From Marsupella aquatica (taxonomy: Eukaryota > Marchantiophyta), in NCBI GenBank assembly GCA_973895155.1, contig OZ316897.1, forward strand, positions 14,694,001 to 14,758,000: 64,000 nucleotides of DNA, read 5' to 3'. Both the position numbers and the translations under genes were made by a program. Under the pieces are notes generated by a model, which saw nothing but the letters and a program-made list of their open reading frames with translations, made no database searches and was not told the origin of the DNA. How positions within the stretch are numbered: position 1 is the stretch's first letter; every line of letters starts with the position of its first letter. Positions 44,818 to 57,660 of this stretch are shown here, one piece after another.

Positions 44818-46751
44818 ATGGATGGCAGGGCACGCGAAGTGGGACAGTTCATCCGTCGTCAAAGGAGCAATTCTTCAACAGAGTCATTAGAGCAGTCGCT
44901 GATGGGGGATGATGCTGAAGGGATGCCAGATCTTGAGAGCCACAAGCATGTGCACTGGTCAGGAAGTACCAGATCTCTTTATGGTCTGGGAAGAGATTAT
45001 GGGGAAGACGAACCTGAGAGCCCGCCCGAATCTGGGATGGGAGGAACATATGCCAAGAGCATTGTTTATGGAGGTCTTGACGCTATCGTCACATCTTTTG
45101 CCTTGGTTGCCTCAGTGTCCGGTGGTGGAATTGGTTCAGGTACGTTTGGATCAATTCTGTAAGAAGCGATCCTCATTTAACAGAATTGATCGTTTGCATC
45201 CATGAGTTCTATCTATAGAGGATCCTTAAAGAAATTTCCAAATAAACTTCATCGTCTTCTGATCCTTTATCGTTGGCCATTGATATTGACGTCTCGTATG
45301 GTTGATATCGTCCTCGTGGTAAACCTACGTTTAACCTCCGCCATGGACTGTTTGTTTGGCTGTTCACCTGCTTTGCCAAATCATTTTATTGCTCTGTCAA
45401 TTGCTATTGCACTGTCAAACCAATACTCGGCGCTGCAGTTGGACCATATGATATCGTGTCCACTTGAATGGCTCATCTTGTCCTAAATTGCTTGTATCAA
45501 GGGTATCAAATCTCACCCTCTGAAAGACTTAACTTTCAATCGAGCGAATTACGTAATGATAAATGAAGAACGGTGTATTATCCTACTATCTGGTAGACTA
45601 GTGTCAAGTAACTATGATCGATTTTTGTAGTGGTACCTCGTCTTGATCAATATGTGCATTAACAGTCATTGTGACCCTCAATGCTTCATCCTAACAGACA
45701 AACAAGTTCTGTTCAACGTCGAAGTCCCCTCTCGTCTGTTTCACTTGGCAGTCTGGGAAGAAAGTTTTCGAACGATGCCCAGCCGATTGATTGATTTTTG
45801 GTACTATCATATTAGGACTGAGGTAGGACTTACCTCATGAAAAAGATGAGAGATATTTACTCGTTGGGGGGATTGGCTGTGCAGGGGCAGTTCTTGTATT
45901 GGGATTTGCCAATCTTATAGCTGATGGAATTTCAATGGGATTTGGAGATTACTTGTCAACGAGTACCGAGCAGAGCTTTGCTGCTAATGAGCGGAAGTTC
46001 GCAGATTGGGAGGTCGAGAGAGACTTGCACACCCAAGTAATCAATATGGTTGAAGTATATGAGATGAATGGCATGGAAAGGAGCGATGCTGAGGAAGTAA
46101 GACTTTTTCTTGGTCCCAAACTCTACAGGACAGTATTGATCTCCTTATATATCTGCGTAGGATTGTGCATTATGCGTAGGGTGCAGTCACGTCCCGACGA
46201 CAAAAATTCCAACGGGATAATGGTTTACAAATCATCCTGGGATGTTCGAACCCATCTGATTTATCTGTCTGGTTGAGAGTTCCTGTTCTAGGTCGATGCT
46301 TCTTAAAAATGCTGTGAGCTTATCTTGTTCCGGCTCTTGTTGTTCTGTTTCGGATGGATTGAAGGTGGTGAAAATTTTCTCCAAATACAAGGACCTTCTC
46401 GTGGAGCAGAAGATGACAATGCAGGACGGATTGTTGCCACCAGATGAAGAGGAAGAGGCCTGGAAGAACGGAATCGTCACCTTCGTTTCTTTTCTCGGCT
46501 TTGGATGTGCCCCACTTCTATCCTATGTCGTATTGAATCCCTTCACTAATAATGTGCATGTTAAATTTGGATCTGCATGTTTAGTGACAGCATTCGCTTT
46601 GATCCTTTTAGGGATTGCCAAAGCCCGCATATCTGGAGACAAATATTTAAGTTCAGCCTTCACAGTTTTGTCCAATGGAGGGATTGCTGCAGCTGCAGCA
46701 TACGGTATCAGCTGGGCTCTGACGAACCTGTTCGGAATAGAGGAACCTTGA
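44818..46751 (+). CDS. VIT/CCC1-family vacuolar iron or manganese transporter
   Basis: Three exons, 44818-45139, 45885-46096 and 46365-46751, give 306 residues. Joins are phase 1 (TTCAG|GTACGT to GCAG|GGGCAG) and phase 0 (GAA|GTAAGA to AAG|GTGGTG), both restoring conserved protein sequence. A hydrophilic N-terminus of about 80 residues is followed by YGGLDAIVTSFALVASVSG (TM1 with the conserved Asp) and VLGFANLIADGISMGFGDYL (TM2 with the conserved SMG). A charged metal-binding-like helical region (residues about 145-200, many Glu and Met) follows, then three C-terminal TM segments. VIT proteins load Fe2+ or Mn2+ into vacuoles, usually as proton antiporters. The long acidic N-terminus and the GGLDAIVTSFA form resemble algal/protist and bryophyte members more than flowering-plant VIT1. 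The frame is intact. Confidence 0.92.
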
Positions 46752-49700
46752 ATACGGATCAGCGTTCACAGAAATGCTGAATATCTTCCTGTGTAGTCAT
46801 GAACGTGCTTCTTAGACATTTAGAGATTCAGAACGTCAATTTTGCAGGAATAGCTGTTGGTCGTTGTGGGCGTATTAATCCTTTTCGTTAAGACCAATAC
46901 TGCAGATATCTTTTAGTGTACATATTGGGGATTTGTGTACTATATTCTGATGAATGAACATGTTTCCCAGGTACCTCAATTTGTGGGGCTTCTGGACTTG
47001 AATCTTGATCATCCAACTGTGTTTGACGTGAGTGCAATCTCCGAACTAGAGCATTTCATTGCCAGATCCAATCGAGTTCAGTGATTAAATTCGAGGGACT
47101 TCGCCTTCATATCGTGGGTGAAGACCCGCATCATAGGGACATCCAATTACTTTCTGTCTTCTTTGTTTGGGCTCTGCTTGTGCATTTTTCTGTGCATCAA
47201 TTTGTCAAAGAAAGAACTTCTAGTAAATTTGATTGGGGTCATTGTGATAGGGTCTCCAAACTTTAAGTGAATCACGATTCGAGTCTGATGTCGGGTCTAT
47301 AACCTTGATTGTCGGTAACTAAGAGCATTCCAGTCTTACTTCTCGAGTGTACTTTTATCCCCTTTCTAAGATTGCCTCAATGTGTTGCACGATAATAGCA
47401 AGTATCATATTACATATATATCGAACTGCGAAAAACAAGGGGCACCCAACGGGGAGACAGGGTCCCACAGGCGAAAGGCCCAATCAAGGGGAGGCAACAC
47501 ATAGGATATCCTAGAAGTATGGTCTCAGATATCTGAAACCCGCTTCGCAACATTCTACCATTTGTCCAAACTGCAGCTCAAAAGGTCTGCTTTCTAACTT
47601 GTGGTTCTTTAACATAAATATCACCAGTGTCTCAGCATGACTTCGGAGGGCCTGCAGTTGAGTTTCTCGAAGTCTTGACTCTCGCTAAAAGCAAGTTATC
47701 CAGGGAGAGCCTACGTTACTTTGCTGATGTTTTGAGCTCTGCAGATGCCGACAGTCAGATAGTACTCCCAGATATTACCTCACCCCTCTCTTGAGCCATA
47801 GATTGTCTCCACTTGTGGTATTCCGAGTCTTTCTTACGATCCTTCTATACGATTTTAACCTTTATACCCGCTGTTCCAGCGATGAAGAAACGAGAGCATC
47901 ATTGGTAGCTTGAACGCACTTTTTGACATGTTTTCTTCGTCGTAATATAGTGTCCGGATCTAACCTGCCAATGCCTAACCGAATGAACCATGGTGTTCTT
48001 TAGGTCGAACAAGTGTTTAGGGTGACATCAACTTACAAGCTGCGAGACGGATTCTTCTGACAAGGATTCGTATATGCTGTCACTAAGCAGGATCGCCAGC
48101 AGAGAACAGTTGTAGTCACTGTGTAGCAAAGAAGGACAGTAAGCCAGATTTCCTCCTTGTACAGAAGAAAAGCACGGTGATTGTACATGTTTCTGTGCAG
48201 TAGCCAAATTTTTCTACGCAAACTAGCACAAACTGGCATTAAATAATTCACCGACCCACCACAATGGAGCTTGTGTGCTTCAATCTGGGCTCCGTCAGGA
48301 TGTCGAGATAAAATTTGGCCGTTCTTCTCAGTTTAACTCGAAGTCAATTGAACCCAAACAGTTTCCCTTTGAGGAGAGGGTATCCGCAAGACCTTTAGCG
48401 ACAGATTCACAAATGAATTGCGATCTAAGAATGGTGGGGTTGCTTCAGGAAAAAAATTGCATCAAATTGGTAGTGGGAAATTATCAGAGTCCCTTACCAC
48501 GTCCTTACTACATGCTCAAGTCGATACGATGAATGGAAAGGTTTCAAATCCTAAGAATGCAAATGTATTTGCAAACTGATGTTTTTAATTTTGTCAATCA
48601 ATGCAAATTAAAAACTAATACTGCGAATTTAGGAGGGAGCGTCTGAGTGCCTGAAGGGGCTTGAATGCCTGAAGGGGCAAATCCGATGCAACCAAATGTG
48701 AGCCATCTGGGCAGTCACCTATCTTCCAACAGACAACGCGAACATGACGCAACTCATAGGTAAAACATATGGTACAATTCATGGACAAAGGGATGGCCAA
48801 GAATTCTGACAGGTATTCGGCTCCCAAGGCCACTAGCATTTGAACCACTTTCCACTTCATATATAAAGTCGGATAATAAATTACAAAGATTGTCTTTCGC
48901 CACAGTCGGTCGTGTAAAAGAACAAGCCACCCTGTTCCACCACGCCTAGGCTATCATATGGTAATGCTGGTATCAATCATCTTCACCATGACCACAACTT
49001 CTACTCTTACTCAGAACTGCAGGCTCCTCAAAGCATCAACAAGTAAATTTATGTCGTATAAACACTGCGTTGAAAGTTCTTTTGACGGCGCCTTCAGATA
49101 TGATGGCTGCATGGAATTGGATAAATGGGAAACCTTGAAACCAAATACTCAGCTCAGGGTTGTGATCCTTTCAAATCTGTGTCATATCCAGAAGCCTCTG
49201 CATCCATACATGAAATACTGCGACTTTTGCAGTAGTTTTGTAACATCGTTCTCTTGTCATGCCTGTATCGAGTATTTCATTTCCAATGCCCATCTCAAAT
49301 ACCTGTTAGCTCAGGCCCTGACAGACACTTCTAGAGTTGAAGCAAACCATGAGGTCATACTTCGCAGATAGTGAGTCTAAGAGCCTTAGAAGCTCTTTAC
49401 AAATGGCAAGCTTTCTCCTTCCCCTTCTTGTTCTACTTCTCGTTCAACCCCAGGTCTCATGAAATTCTCAAAAGACCCGCAAAATTTTGTAGCTTTGATG
49501 GGGCTCCGTCTAGCACTTGGACAACTGGCACAACATTAGTCTCATTGCGTTATATCACTGCTCAGGATCAGACTGAGATGCCTGAACGACAACCACATCC
49601 CCTGTAAACGTACCAGAGGCGTGGAATGGACCTCGCAAGATCTTCATCCCTACAAGAAGAGCTTGAAGTGGGAGAGGTCAAGCGAAGATCGGGGGTGTCC

Positions 49701-50106
49701 ATTTATTTAATGGCGGCATCCCTTGTTATCAACAGTGACATTAACCTCTGATACGATCTTCTGGTGAGCCCATATCATTCTAGGCTGCCTTGGGGCTCAT
49801 ACCATTTACAGTTATAGGACTACTCCAGGAAACCTATACGATTATGCGAGAGTAGAGTAAAATGTGGTCGACCTTAGCAGCTTCGAACAGAAGTCGTCCC
49901 GAGTACTGTCAGGAACCATTGAGGCATTGCGTGCGACGTAGTGTAACTGTGTATCATAACTCCATTTTCATGTGACCTGGGGGCAAATCGCCTGCTGTAA
50001 AAACTTCCGGTTAGGAAAGCAATATATACAAGAAACAAACTACTAGAATATGGAACCTAGAAAAGTAGCATCCGGGAAAGCTGCGCATAGGCAGCATCGC
50101 ATATGT
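46752..50106. other. Intergenic between convergent VIT and bHLH genes
   Basis: Contains the 3' UTRs of both genes at its ends. A 137-codon open frame at 48958-49371 (+) has several cysteines (CDFCSSFVTSFSCHAC) but no splice context or known family, so I do not call it a gene. The rest shows no recognisable feature. Confidence 0.4.
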
Positions 50107-53100
50107 TCAGAAACTGAATTTGAAGGAGTTGGTTGCCTTACATTGTAGTCCACCAAGCCCGTATCCTTGCATGCCTTGACCAAATCCCATTTGCACAACA
50201 CTCTGAAGATCACCATCCCATAGGCTTGACGACTGTAATACCCAAACAGACAAGAAGCTTATATCAACACGGGATCTGGAAATCACTCGCAGTAATAATA
50301 CAGAGACACCAATCCTGCACTGTAGAAGCATTGGGAACACGCAAATGCACATGAGGCAATTGGACAAAGCGGGAAGACTCACCTGAGCTGGTCCGACATC
50401 AAACGTTTCCACTGGAGTCCGCGGGAAGGGCATTGGATTGCTATTCAACCTCCTCATGTTCACATCAGCTGCAGGCTGGAAATCCAGGCTGTGAGTGACA
50501 CCATGCTGCATATGAAGTTGTTGCTGGGGCTGAATGTGCGCAAAAGGTGGGCTGTTGTCGGTATGATCAACCACGTTTGGAATACCATAGTTATTTCCAA
50601 TCTGCATCTGCACCTACGTACACAACATAAAGATCACAGAGAAACATCAGAAGCCTATTCTGTGCAACAAATCTTCAGCGATCTAGCAAACAAAAAATCT
50701 CATCCACGCTCGACAGGCCCATGCGAGAGGTTGAACCTCATCTGACACATTTACCCAGAAACAACGCTCACCTGTTTGTTCAGAATGTTGTCAATGCTAA
50801 AATCTGGTCGGGGAGTCACAGCTGCCAGCTTCATGGAAAGGAACTGCAGCAAACAAACGAGTAAGACTGCCAGTTTCTATCTGGGAGAATACAGTTGCAA
50901 ACGATCTTGAGGTTCCTTTGCATTACTTAGCACATTGTAATTGCAAATGCCCCTTCCGCGTAGACCTGCGAATTACATGTGTTTGGTAGCCAATCGGCGA
51001 TTCCAACAGATCAGAACCTTACCTCAACTTGGCGTTGGATCGATTGCACGTAGTTGATGATCTCATCCAGCATCACAGCTTTCCCAGTAACCTTACTACA
51101 GCCCGGTACGAGATCTTGAAGATACTTCATACGCTCACTGATCTTCTCCCTACGAACCTGTGGGATGGACACAGAAACTAGCTCCACATCAGAACCTCCC
51201 GGGACTTATTTCTACCAACCACAGAGGAGCCATACGAGCCCCAATAATTTCTCTATTGGAAGTTTCAAAAACAACTGCACACAGTATATTTCTGTACTGT
51301 TCGCGGTAGGTTTTCCAGCAAAACAATCCATGAAACCTGATGCCCCAGAAGACGCTTATCTAGCGACGAGACCCACTATTGCCAGAAAGCGCACAACAAA
51401 GCAACCAGGCAGAAAACACATACTACCAGTCTGTAGCGTAACGAAGTACTCACAATGCATAATCTTTCGTAACTATTCTATGAAAGGAGGAGAGATTGAA
51501 CAGAGGACAAGCTTAACCCACCGGCCCCCAAAGGAGCATGGGAAAAGGGTGATCAATCATTTGTTGAACTCAAAACTTTTAGACCGCCAGAAGGAAGCGT
51601 AACACGGAGAACACTATTGAGCAGAATTCTCACCCTTTCTGCCAGGCTATGACTGTCTGTTGCTTGACCCCGCCGAGCTCTGACATGGATGTAGTCCAGC
51701 TTGGGTTGCTCCGCAGGCTTGGAATTGTCCTTCGAAGCCGGAGAGTTTGATATTCCCGAACTTTCGCTATTGCTCTTTTCGGATTTTGCTCGTTGCTCTT
51801 CCTTCTCAGCTGCTCCTTCACTGTCCTTGGAACGCTTCGACTGACTTCCAGAACCCTACGCGGTTAAGAGATATAATATCAAGGTCCTGGAGCTCTGAGA
51901 TTAGACCATCTACCCCAGCATACATACAATGTGGTCTTCTGAACGATTTGAGATGAACCTAAAAGCGACATAATGCAGCTCGTTTAGCAAGACTCGGCAC
52001 TCTTGAAGGCTAGGACTGTAGAAGTCGCTACAAAGGTTCCCAAAGACTAGAAAGTAACTGATCGTACCTTGTGTTCTTTGAAGCTTGGACTAGCAGCCTC
52101 CTTAGCCGGCTCATCGGCAGCGGAAGTCTTCCTCTTCTTTCCTGTGCTGATAGTGCGAACAAGATCAGCAGCCACTTGGTCAGAACACGAGGCCTCCGGT
52201 TGTACTCGACTTACATTGCTTGCATCGGAATCGGCAGTAATTCTTCCGGCCTCGTCAACATTCTGCCCCTTCTCGGCGTCTTCCCCGTCGACTTGTGCAC
52301 TGGCTGCAGCGATGTGGGACTTACTGCCGGACATCTTTGCTTCTCCCCTCGTGGGCTTCTCTTCCCTCCCCCTCTCTACTCCACTCGCTTCCGAAGCATT
52401 GCTTTGGGAAAGAGAATTCCGCTCCGGTGCTTCTGTCGAACACGTCGCTGCTGGTCGAGAGGCACCCACCGAGATTTTCGATCGCTTGCTGCTGTCATTC
52501 TCAAAGCATGGAGAGCGCCCCACATTGCCGTTCTCGGTGAGAGGGAAGGATGGAGAGTACTGTCCGTTTCCAAATGCTGAGAACCTAGCAGCCCGCTCTG
52601 CGAAACCCGGATTTGTGGAAAATCGTGGCACGGAAGGAGTCTGTGGACGTCCGGCCCCTTGCAGTGCGAGACCACCTTTGGAAGGATCCACAGTGAGGCC
52701 CAGATTGCCATGGTCCACCTTCAACGTCCAGCTCTCGTTCAACCGTGGAGAAGTCACACCAATTCCTCCTCCGAGAGGCGCAGACAAAGTGCGTGCCAAT
52801 CCTGATGAGCCTCCAGAGAGCATGGAGGCGACTGAGGTTACAAAGCGGCTGCTGCTCCCATCCATGAACTGCTGTTGCGAGTCTGAACCCCTCATTGAAC
52901 TGTCAAACAGCTCGGAATAGGCAGAACTGAACGTATCCGGTGAAGGACCGCAATGTCCGGACGATTCGATTGAATTGTTCGACCACCTGGTGGGGATATG
53001 CAAGTCTGAGGTTGTGGCTGGAACGTGCCATCTAGAAGCACTCTTGTTCGCGAAAGGTTGTATTTGAGAGCTTCTGAAGTCTGCTTCTCCGAGGGCGTTC

Positions 53101-53234
53101 CCAAATGATGCAATTGAAGAGTCAGACTGTGACGGTACTACCATCGAGGAACTGTGGAACGACCCGCCTGGGGGAATCCCCATGATTGTACGATGCTGTG
53201 GAAAATTCTGTGTTTGAGCCATTGATGCTATCAT
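50107..53234 (-). CDS. bHLH transcription factor, subfamily XII type
   Basis: Six exons on the minus strand: 53234-52068, 51855-51634, 51157-51023, 50843-50772, 50613-50383 and 50232-50107. All joins are phase 0 with GT-AG borders, giving 650 residues. Exon 1 (389 codons) is Ser-rich and disordered, with the [12 protein letters not shown] motif seen in bHLH49/62/78-like factors. The bHLH domain spans exons 2-4 ([20 protein letters not shown], then [19 protein letters not shown], then [20 protein letters not shown]). It keeps the H-E-R residues that read the E-box, so CACGTG/CANNTG binding is expected. The C-terminus is Gln/Met-rich. Relatives act as nuclear dimers in growth, brassinosteroid and light responses. 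The start could be the fifth residue (second Met) instead. The intron phases match this subfamily's usual splitting of the domain. Confidence 0.94.
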
Positions 53235-54906
53235 CCGGCATATAACTCAGCAATTCTACGAGCTAGCTAGATGCAGCGGAACGGATTTGGGGTTAAAAAC
53301 CTGGGCCTTCTTCGCATCCAACACCTCGAGATCCACTGAATGGTAGACGTCCCAACGCTATATGCTCAAGTACGAGACTTCTCTGCTGCAACGCAAGAGT
53401 ACAAATTGTACAACGTGTGTCACGGCATCATGCCCGAAACAGATCGATTGCACCAGAGCGGAGGAGTTGAGTCTCGTTGGGCAGGACGCAGCAGCCGAGG
53501 CCAGGGAGCAATGCTGCGCCTGAGAGAACAGCTTCGATCCACTCCGGAGAACGGGCGCGAAATTGTTTATTTCTGAACCATTACGAAGATGCCATGACAC
53601 GTTCGGAAGGGCATCTGACATCCACAAAAAATTGGATCAGCGGTACAATAGTGAAATTTCCTTCAAAGCATCCGCCACACCAAAATACTGCTCAACATTC
53701 CCTTTCCCGTGAAGCCACACTGATCACACTTCTCGCCGACCCTGATCCCTGCTGCTCCTCCGTCCCCTCCTCTACAGATTTTTTCGTCAATATTGCAGAT
53801 GAGCTACTACTGTAGGGGAGCGCTATACCAACCAACCACACCACTCAGGCTCCGCTCCGACCTTGCTCAACGAACGAGATCGTGCCAGCCTCACATGGAC
53901 AGTTCGTCGCCCTTGTGCGGTCCTCAAGTTCGATCACGGAAAATTGTCCAGCTCCCTTTACTTCGAAAGAGGTGCTCTTCGAGCAGGAAAGGCTCTAATA
54001 TTGCCCTCCTCCTCTAGAAATCTGATCGGGGCCCACATTCCCTTCTAAAGTACTGAGGGGACCAGGACCAGCAGCCATTGGAGCATCGGCCCACGTGGGC
54101 TTTACCAGCATAATTCTACTTCTCAGTAATAACTTGCTCATCTCCTTCTTCAAACGAGACCATTACTTTTACACCCTTCAGACTCTCCTTAATAGTGGGT
54201 CCCCCTCGTCCCCCACCCTGAGCTCATCTACAGTACACGAAGGCCCGAGGTCACGAAAGTGTAGGGAGGGAGGTCACAAAAGTGGAAACGAAATGAGGCA
54301 GATTAGGGGAGAGCACCTACAGTGGTACTTCTCTCACATCTCCCAGGGATGCTTCTCCACCTCCTCCATGGCCACTGGGCACACAGTTCGTCAGTCAGTC
54401 TCTCCCTCCCCCTGCCCTTCCCTCGCCTCTCCCCTCCCTCATCACACAGCTAAAGCTCCCTTTCAATTACTCCATCTCACAATCTCACCACTGCTGCTAC
54501 CCTGGCCGTACTTGTTTTATTTTAGTTTATACATCATACAGGCCAGGACTCGTCTTATCTGCTGCAGCAGCTCATGTCATGTTTAGTAACATAGCACCAG
54601 AAACAGCAAACAGAACTTCTTACTACCCTTTCTGGTGAGTATAATTATGTACTGGTACTGGACTACTGGTACCTAATGCTTTACTGTGCTACACGCCTAC
54701 AACCATCTATGCGGCACACACTCGGGCACAGCCTTAATATTGCTACACTACCACTGGCGACATGAAGTTTGCAACGTGCAAATGCAGGATTTTGCTTTTT
54801 GCGGGACCTGGGTAAGTTACCGTAGCTCGTGTGGTCTCCTGGTGCACACCCATAATACCCGGCGGTTCCTTCGCTGCAGACTATGGGAGCTCTCCACTAC
54901 ACTTCT

Positions 54907-54929
54907 CCTGCTGCTGCTGCTGCTGCTTG
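54907..54929. repeat. (CTG)n microsatellite
   Basis: About 7-8 CTG units within the bHLH upstream region. Confidence 0.85.
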
Positions 54930-55398
54930 CTGTGCTCGAGTCTGGGACCTCGACCTCGAGTCTGTGACCTTCTGAGGCTTCCTGTGGCGACTGGGGCAAG
55001 GGCGAATTCCGTGATTGATTCCCAACGCTGCTGCTGAATTTACCACACAACCGCCTTTGCCGTGCCGCCTGCCATCCATCCGTTCCCACTGCTGGACGAG
55101 TTTCACACGCGCGGTCAGCTGCTGCTTTCTCGCTGTACCTTGTTTTATACTATTCCTTTCTCTCTCCTCCCTCTTCTTTTCTTTCCTTGAAATGAATTCT
55201 TTACTCCTAGCAATAAAGTACCCAAACATAGTTTTTGAGTTGCAACACGGCCCCCCAAAACGCCAACTCGATCGCATAGGTATTCGTGCCAACGAAATGC
55301 ACTTATGCAGGGGCAGAGTGGTGGTCACTGGGGGAACGAGCAATTCTTACCTTCAACTTTGGAGAGCGATATTGAGGTGCTTGGAGAAATAGCAAAAG

Positions 55399-55412
55399 GG
55401 GGGGGGGGGGGG
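55399..55412. repeat. G14 homopolymer
   Basis: A run of 14 G. It could form a quadruplex-type structure, and it is a likely place for sequencing length error. Confidence 0.9.
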
Positions 55413-55430
55413 CAAGGTGGGAGTGACTTA

Positions 55431-57435
55431 ATAGGGCCCTATTCCATATAAGATCGCCAGCCCGACCCTATAGCCCCATATAAGATCGGCACCCAAAATC
55501 ATCTGCATTGAAAGGTAAGGGATGGCGTTTGCAATGTAGCTCTGGTTGAAATGGCTCAAAGAGCGATCCCAAGTCCAGTGGGGGTTACCCACATGAAATT
55601 AAAGCATCTCCAGCCGTGCTGAAAAATGTTCATAACTTCCATTTCTTTGCTTTGTGGCTCTTTTTTTCCCTCGCTACACTCCCCACTGTCAACCCATAGC
55701 CCCAAACTGATGGAGGCTGTCCACTCAACTCGGAATAGGCGGTCAATTTGGGCAGCCGAAAATATTCCCCTGTATCAAGAACAGCTATACTTGCAACAAG
55801 TTTTTAGAAGGGCCCCTCTTTTACTTTGACGCCCATTGTAAAGAGGCTGAGATTGGCTTCACCATCTTTAAATAAATAATTAAATACACATCATTATCGT
55901 TGCTTCTTGGCCAATTCATCAATTTCAAAGGAAGTGTTGTTGTCTACAGGTGCAAGTAGCTCCACAGTATGGGGGCTCACTCCACCCTTTTCTGCCATCG
56001 CATGCAAAAGAACTGATAGGCTTTTAATTCACTTTTAGAAGACCTATAAACATTGTATGAAATTAAGTTTAGAATTCATAGTTCTCATAGATCATCATGT
56101 GGTTTGAAGTGCACAGTTTAAAGTTGATCGACGGTCTCAATTGTACTTGATCATTCAGATTCCAGATTTATCCCATTCAAATGATATAAGAGTTTATAAA
56201 TAGTGAGAACCCTCTGACTGCACAAATGCCCTCTCATGATTCAAAGTTGAAACCAAATGCACCACAACTCAAGGTCACGTTTTCTTGCTCGTTTGATTGA
56301 TGCATGTCTTCTTTTGGCTGACAGCTTTGTTTGGAACACTACTAACAACATGCATTATTTTTTATCATCAACATCATTTTCAATTGCATTAGTCAATGAG
56401 AGAAAGATGTACTCAGTGAGCCTCCCAATGGAGTCCTGGCCCACCCTGTCAGGATTTTTTGTTGGAAGATTTTATCGTACAATTGAGTAGTTCTTATACC
56501 ACGCAAATTCAGTAGGACCAGGAGTTGTGTACCACTGTTTTGGGTCCAACTGCCTGTCAAAAGGGTGTACATTGTATACATCCAATTCTGGATTTGTCCA
56601 TCTTGGTTGTCTTGGCCTTGAGCATCTTTGCAAGAGCCAGGAGCAATATGGTAACTTCTTTAACGTGATCCTTGAATACATTGTCTTTGTAAGGGCAGGT
56701 AGGGAGCTTAAATGTTTTTGCCGACAACCCTTGACATGTGATTAAGTGAACTTTATGGGCCAAGGGAAATCAAAGGAGAAAGGACAGACATAAACCTGGA
56801 TGGCCCAATCATCTCTGTATGGGTGCTCCTTCATTGCAATTCACGCATCTTTAAGGATAGTCATGGCAAGAACAGGTTGCAAGGAGCAGGCTGAAAACGA
56901 AAACATATATTGATGAAAAGAAAACACACTGAGAAACCGGACTGGTTCTCTATGACTTTCATAATGGGTGGCCACATTTGAATTTCATATTTACTATGTA
57001 CTGGTAACAATGTGCAAAATCTATTCACACAAGCAAGAAGGTAGGGCCTATGGCACTTGCATCAAGGCTTGCATGCTCGAATGCAAGCATGAACTTTCTC
57101 AACTGCACACTTACCCTTTTTCGTGTTACTACACAGGACTACCCACAAAGTATCATGAGGCAGCTACATGGTAAGGGTTAGCCCAATTGTATGATAGAAT
57201 ACCTAACAAGAACATGGTTGTACAAAGTAGACCTGGACATTCACTCTCTAGGAGAGAATGTGAAACTTTTAGTCCCCTCAGATAGAGAATCTGATACTTT
57301 TGGTCCATTGGAAGTGAAAGTCTATCCAAGAGGTCCACTAAGTATATCTCTTATGAATATGAAAATAACCTACTCAGGGGTCTCACTATATGGGGACCTC
57401 TCCATCACCTGCGACGGTTTAGGCCTCGGACCCCC
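55431..57435. other. Intergenic, no gene recognised
   Basis: A short direct repeat, CCATATAAGATCGSC, occurs twice near 55445 and 55485. Nothing else is identifiable. Confidence 0.4.
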
Positions 57436-57439
57436 TCAA

Positions 57440-57660
57440 CTGTAAGAAAAAAATTATTTGTTAACCCCTATAAAGTTGGAATATTCTTGGAATATTATTT
57501 AAAAGACCCTAATGTTCTTATAAATCTCAAAATTGAATTTAAAATACCCTATTGTTCTTCTGCAAAAATTCTTAAGTCTTCCCTTAGAACCAATAAAATG
57601 ACCTTATCCTTCGTCGCACGTGATATGTCATTTTTGTGGAAGTGAAACCCCCGAGATAAC
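57440..57660. repeat. Dispersed repeat, most diverged copy
   Basis: Shares TGGAATATTC, then CCCTAATGTTCTT, then TCTCAAAATTG in order with the copies at 59360 and 60654, but with many differences. Confidence 0.65.

Larger units (their letters stand above)
53235..55430 (-). promoter_or_regulatory. bHLH gene upstream region
   Basis: C/T-rich non-coding DNA that should hold the bHLH promoter and leader. A (CTG)n run lies at 54907-54929 and a G14 homopolymer at 55399-55412. Overlapping short open frames follow composition and show no protein signature. Confidence 0.45.

Noticed and set aside
48958-49371. 137-codon cysteine-containing open frame
   Set aside because: The CDFC...CHAC spacing matches no zinc-finger family I know and there is no supporting gene structure.
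52069-52920. 283-codon open frame on the + strand
   Set aside because: It is the antisense shadow of bHLH exon 1, whose protein motifs and splice sites are clear on the minus strand.
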